DNA from: Protopterus annectens
Taxonomy: Eukaryota > Chordata > Ceratodontiformes > Protopteridae
DNA: 64,000 bases
Direction of reading: 5' to 3'
Assembly: GCF_019279795.1 (NCBI RefSeq)
Contig: NC_056745.1
Coordinates: 507,661,579 to 507,725,578, forward strand
In this document: positions 63,082 to 64,000 of the stretch, piece by piece
Numbering within the stretch: the first letter of the stretch is position 1
How the letters are laid out: each line of letters begins with the position of its first letter
Notes under the pieces: model-generated
What the model saw: the letters and a program-made list of their open reading frames with translations, nothing else
Told to the model about the DNA's origin: nothing
Database searches by the model: none
Translations under genes and position numbers: made by a program

Positions 63082-64000
63082 CTACCTCTTGGACGTCTGT
63101 ATCTGCCCCTTTGAGGTCTGTCTAACTAGAAAGGACCAATTCTTAGTTGGCCAATTTCTGCTAAATCTAGGAGGCTGAACCTGTAAGAAATCTTTCACCG
63201 TTTGCATAGATTTTGCCTTATCCTCCATTTTCTTTAATACCTCTTCTGCCTTAACTCCAAATAACACATCCTGCTGCAAAGGTGCATCCAATAATTTTGC
63301 TTTAACATGGCCTGGTAACATATGTTCTTTTAACCAAGCATGTCTTCTAATGACAGAGCGCGTGTAACGGCTGCTCTCTACAGGAGGCCTCTAAAGAGTC
63401 AAAACCACATTGCAAAGTATGTTTTCCCACCTGTTCAGCTGCATGCAATAAATCCTGCATTTCTTTAAAAGTAGGAGGATCTGAATCTGGAAGCATTTTT
63501 TGTTTCAACTGAGACAGTAGAAATTGCTGATATGTTAGCATGTGAAACTGGCAATTTAAGGCTCTCATTGCTAAAGTTGCAAACGTATATACTTTCTTTC
63601 CCCATCTGTCTAATGCTCTGGAATCTCTGTCAAAGGGGACTGGATTCTTGGCTGATGAGTCCTTAACCCCTTTGGGTCCCTGGGAAATAGTTTCAGGGTC
63701 AGTAACAGGGCTTTTGTACAGAAATTTGTGAGAGTCAGGGACTCTGTAGTATCTGTCAGGTTTAACTGGGGCTGGAGGTAAGGAATCAGGATGTAGGCTG
63801 GATTCAGTATACACATCATCCACAATATCTAACACTGGCAGAATAGCAAGGGGTCTGTGTTGAGATAATAAAAGGAAGTCTCTGAGCCTTTTCTTGGATT
63901 CTGAGTAATCCTGGCCTTCCAAATGGAAATGCTCCTTCATGGTATGCAAGGTTTCCCCAAAGGAGTAAACCTCAGGCGGAGAGGCTGATGGAATTGACTC
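63082..64000 (-). pseudogene. B3 gag core, N-terminus beyond window
   Basis: MHTMKEHFHLEGQDYSESKK, YYRVPDSHKFLYKSPVTDPE, LDRWGKKVYTFATLAMRALN, KEMQDLLHAAEQVGKHTLQC, then after a frame break LPGHVKAKLLDAPLQQDVLF and LQVQPPRFSRNWPTKNWSFL. The Arg/Gly-rich end (GQIQTSKR...) is near 63060-63110. Same protein as B1 gag. Confidence 0.78.

Larger units (their letters stand above)
59521..64000 (-). mobile_element. DIRS-B copy B3, continues beyond the window
   Basis: Minus-strand DIRS-B with left ITR (59523-59800), ICR (59900-60010), recombinase, MT-like, RNase H, RT and gag regions. The gag N-terminus and right ITR lie past 64000. It is very close to B1 (for example at 63061-63120 and 26269-26328 only a couple of bases differ), so both are recent relatives. 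Confidence 0.85.

Noticed and set aside
1..64000. LTR retrotransposon or endogenous retrovirus
   Set aside because: No direct long terminal repeats, protease, DDE integrase or envelope were found. RT regions all carry DIRS, PLE or LINE motifs.
1..64000. CRISPR array, bacterial operons, tRNA or rRNA genes
   Set aside because: No regularly spaced repeats, ribosome-binding-site/ORF arrays, or RNA gene signatures are present; the content is eukaryotic retrotransposons.
1..64000. Host protein-coding exons
   Set aside because: Every ORF with recognisable motifs belongs to a transposable element; the others are short, antisense or low in complexity.

Overview
This 64-kb window looks like intergenic DNA from a vertebrate with a very large, transposon-filled genome. 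I see no host exon, tRNA, rRNA or CRISPR. Almost every base that can be assigned belongs to a retrotransposon. The mix is tyrosine-recombinase (DIRS) elements of two families in great excess, Penelope-like elements (PLEs) with GIY-YIG nuclease and hammerhead motifs, CR1/L2-type LINEs and a Tx1/L1-type fragment. This best fits a salamander. A lungfish or another amphibian is possible; this is inference from element content, not from a species-diagnostic gene.

Layout. 1-12950: a minus-strand LINE of uncertain clade ('R-LINE') is split in three (187-677, 6288-7994, 12036-12952). It is interrupted by a CR1 element running from its 5' UTR to its 3' end (CR1-a, 678-6287, itself carrying a hAT-type MITE) and by a plus-strand PLE with an uninterrupted >1000-codon ORF and a well-formed hammerhead motif (PLE1, 7995-12035). 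12955-19690: DIRS-A copy A1, split by a second CR1 (CR1-b) joined to the 3' tail of another LINE. 19700-21784: a PLE tail, a Tx1/L1 RT fragment and unassigned DNA. 21785-30206: DIRS-A pieces A0 and A2, A2 containing the 5.3-kb DIRS-B copy B1, then a 256-bp foldback. 30546-31880: a decayed PLE. 32043-48945: one plus-strand DIRS-A copy (A3), split by DIRS-B copy B2, a 5'-truncated LINE and a structurally complete 6-kb DIRS-A copy (A5). 49000-49700: a CR1 3' end followed by a PLE 3' end with a second hammerhead. 49733-59375: DIRS-A copies A7 and A4. 59521-64000: DIRS-B copy B3, running off the window.

How the parts work. DIRS-A and DIRS-B copies encode, in order, gag (N-terminal Cys-rich ribbon), reverse transcriptase, RNase H, a methyltransferase-like domain and a tyrosine recombinase. 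They are bounded by inverted terminal repeats (ITRs), and near the recombinase end an internal complementary region (ICR) joins the two ITR ends head to head. DIRS-B ITRs also carry a CRE-like site and a TATA box. Nearly all copies are broken by frameshifts, stops or deletions. PLE1 is the clear exception. The nested order gives a relative chronology: R-LINE before CR1-a and PLE1; A3 before B2, the L2-type LINE and A5; A2 before B1.
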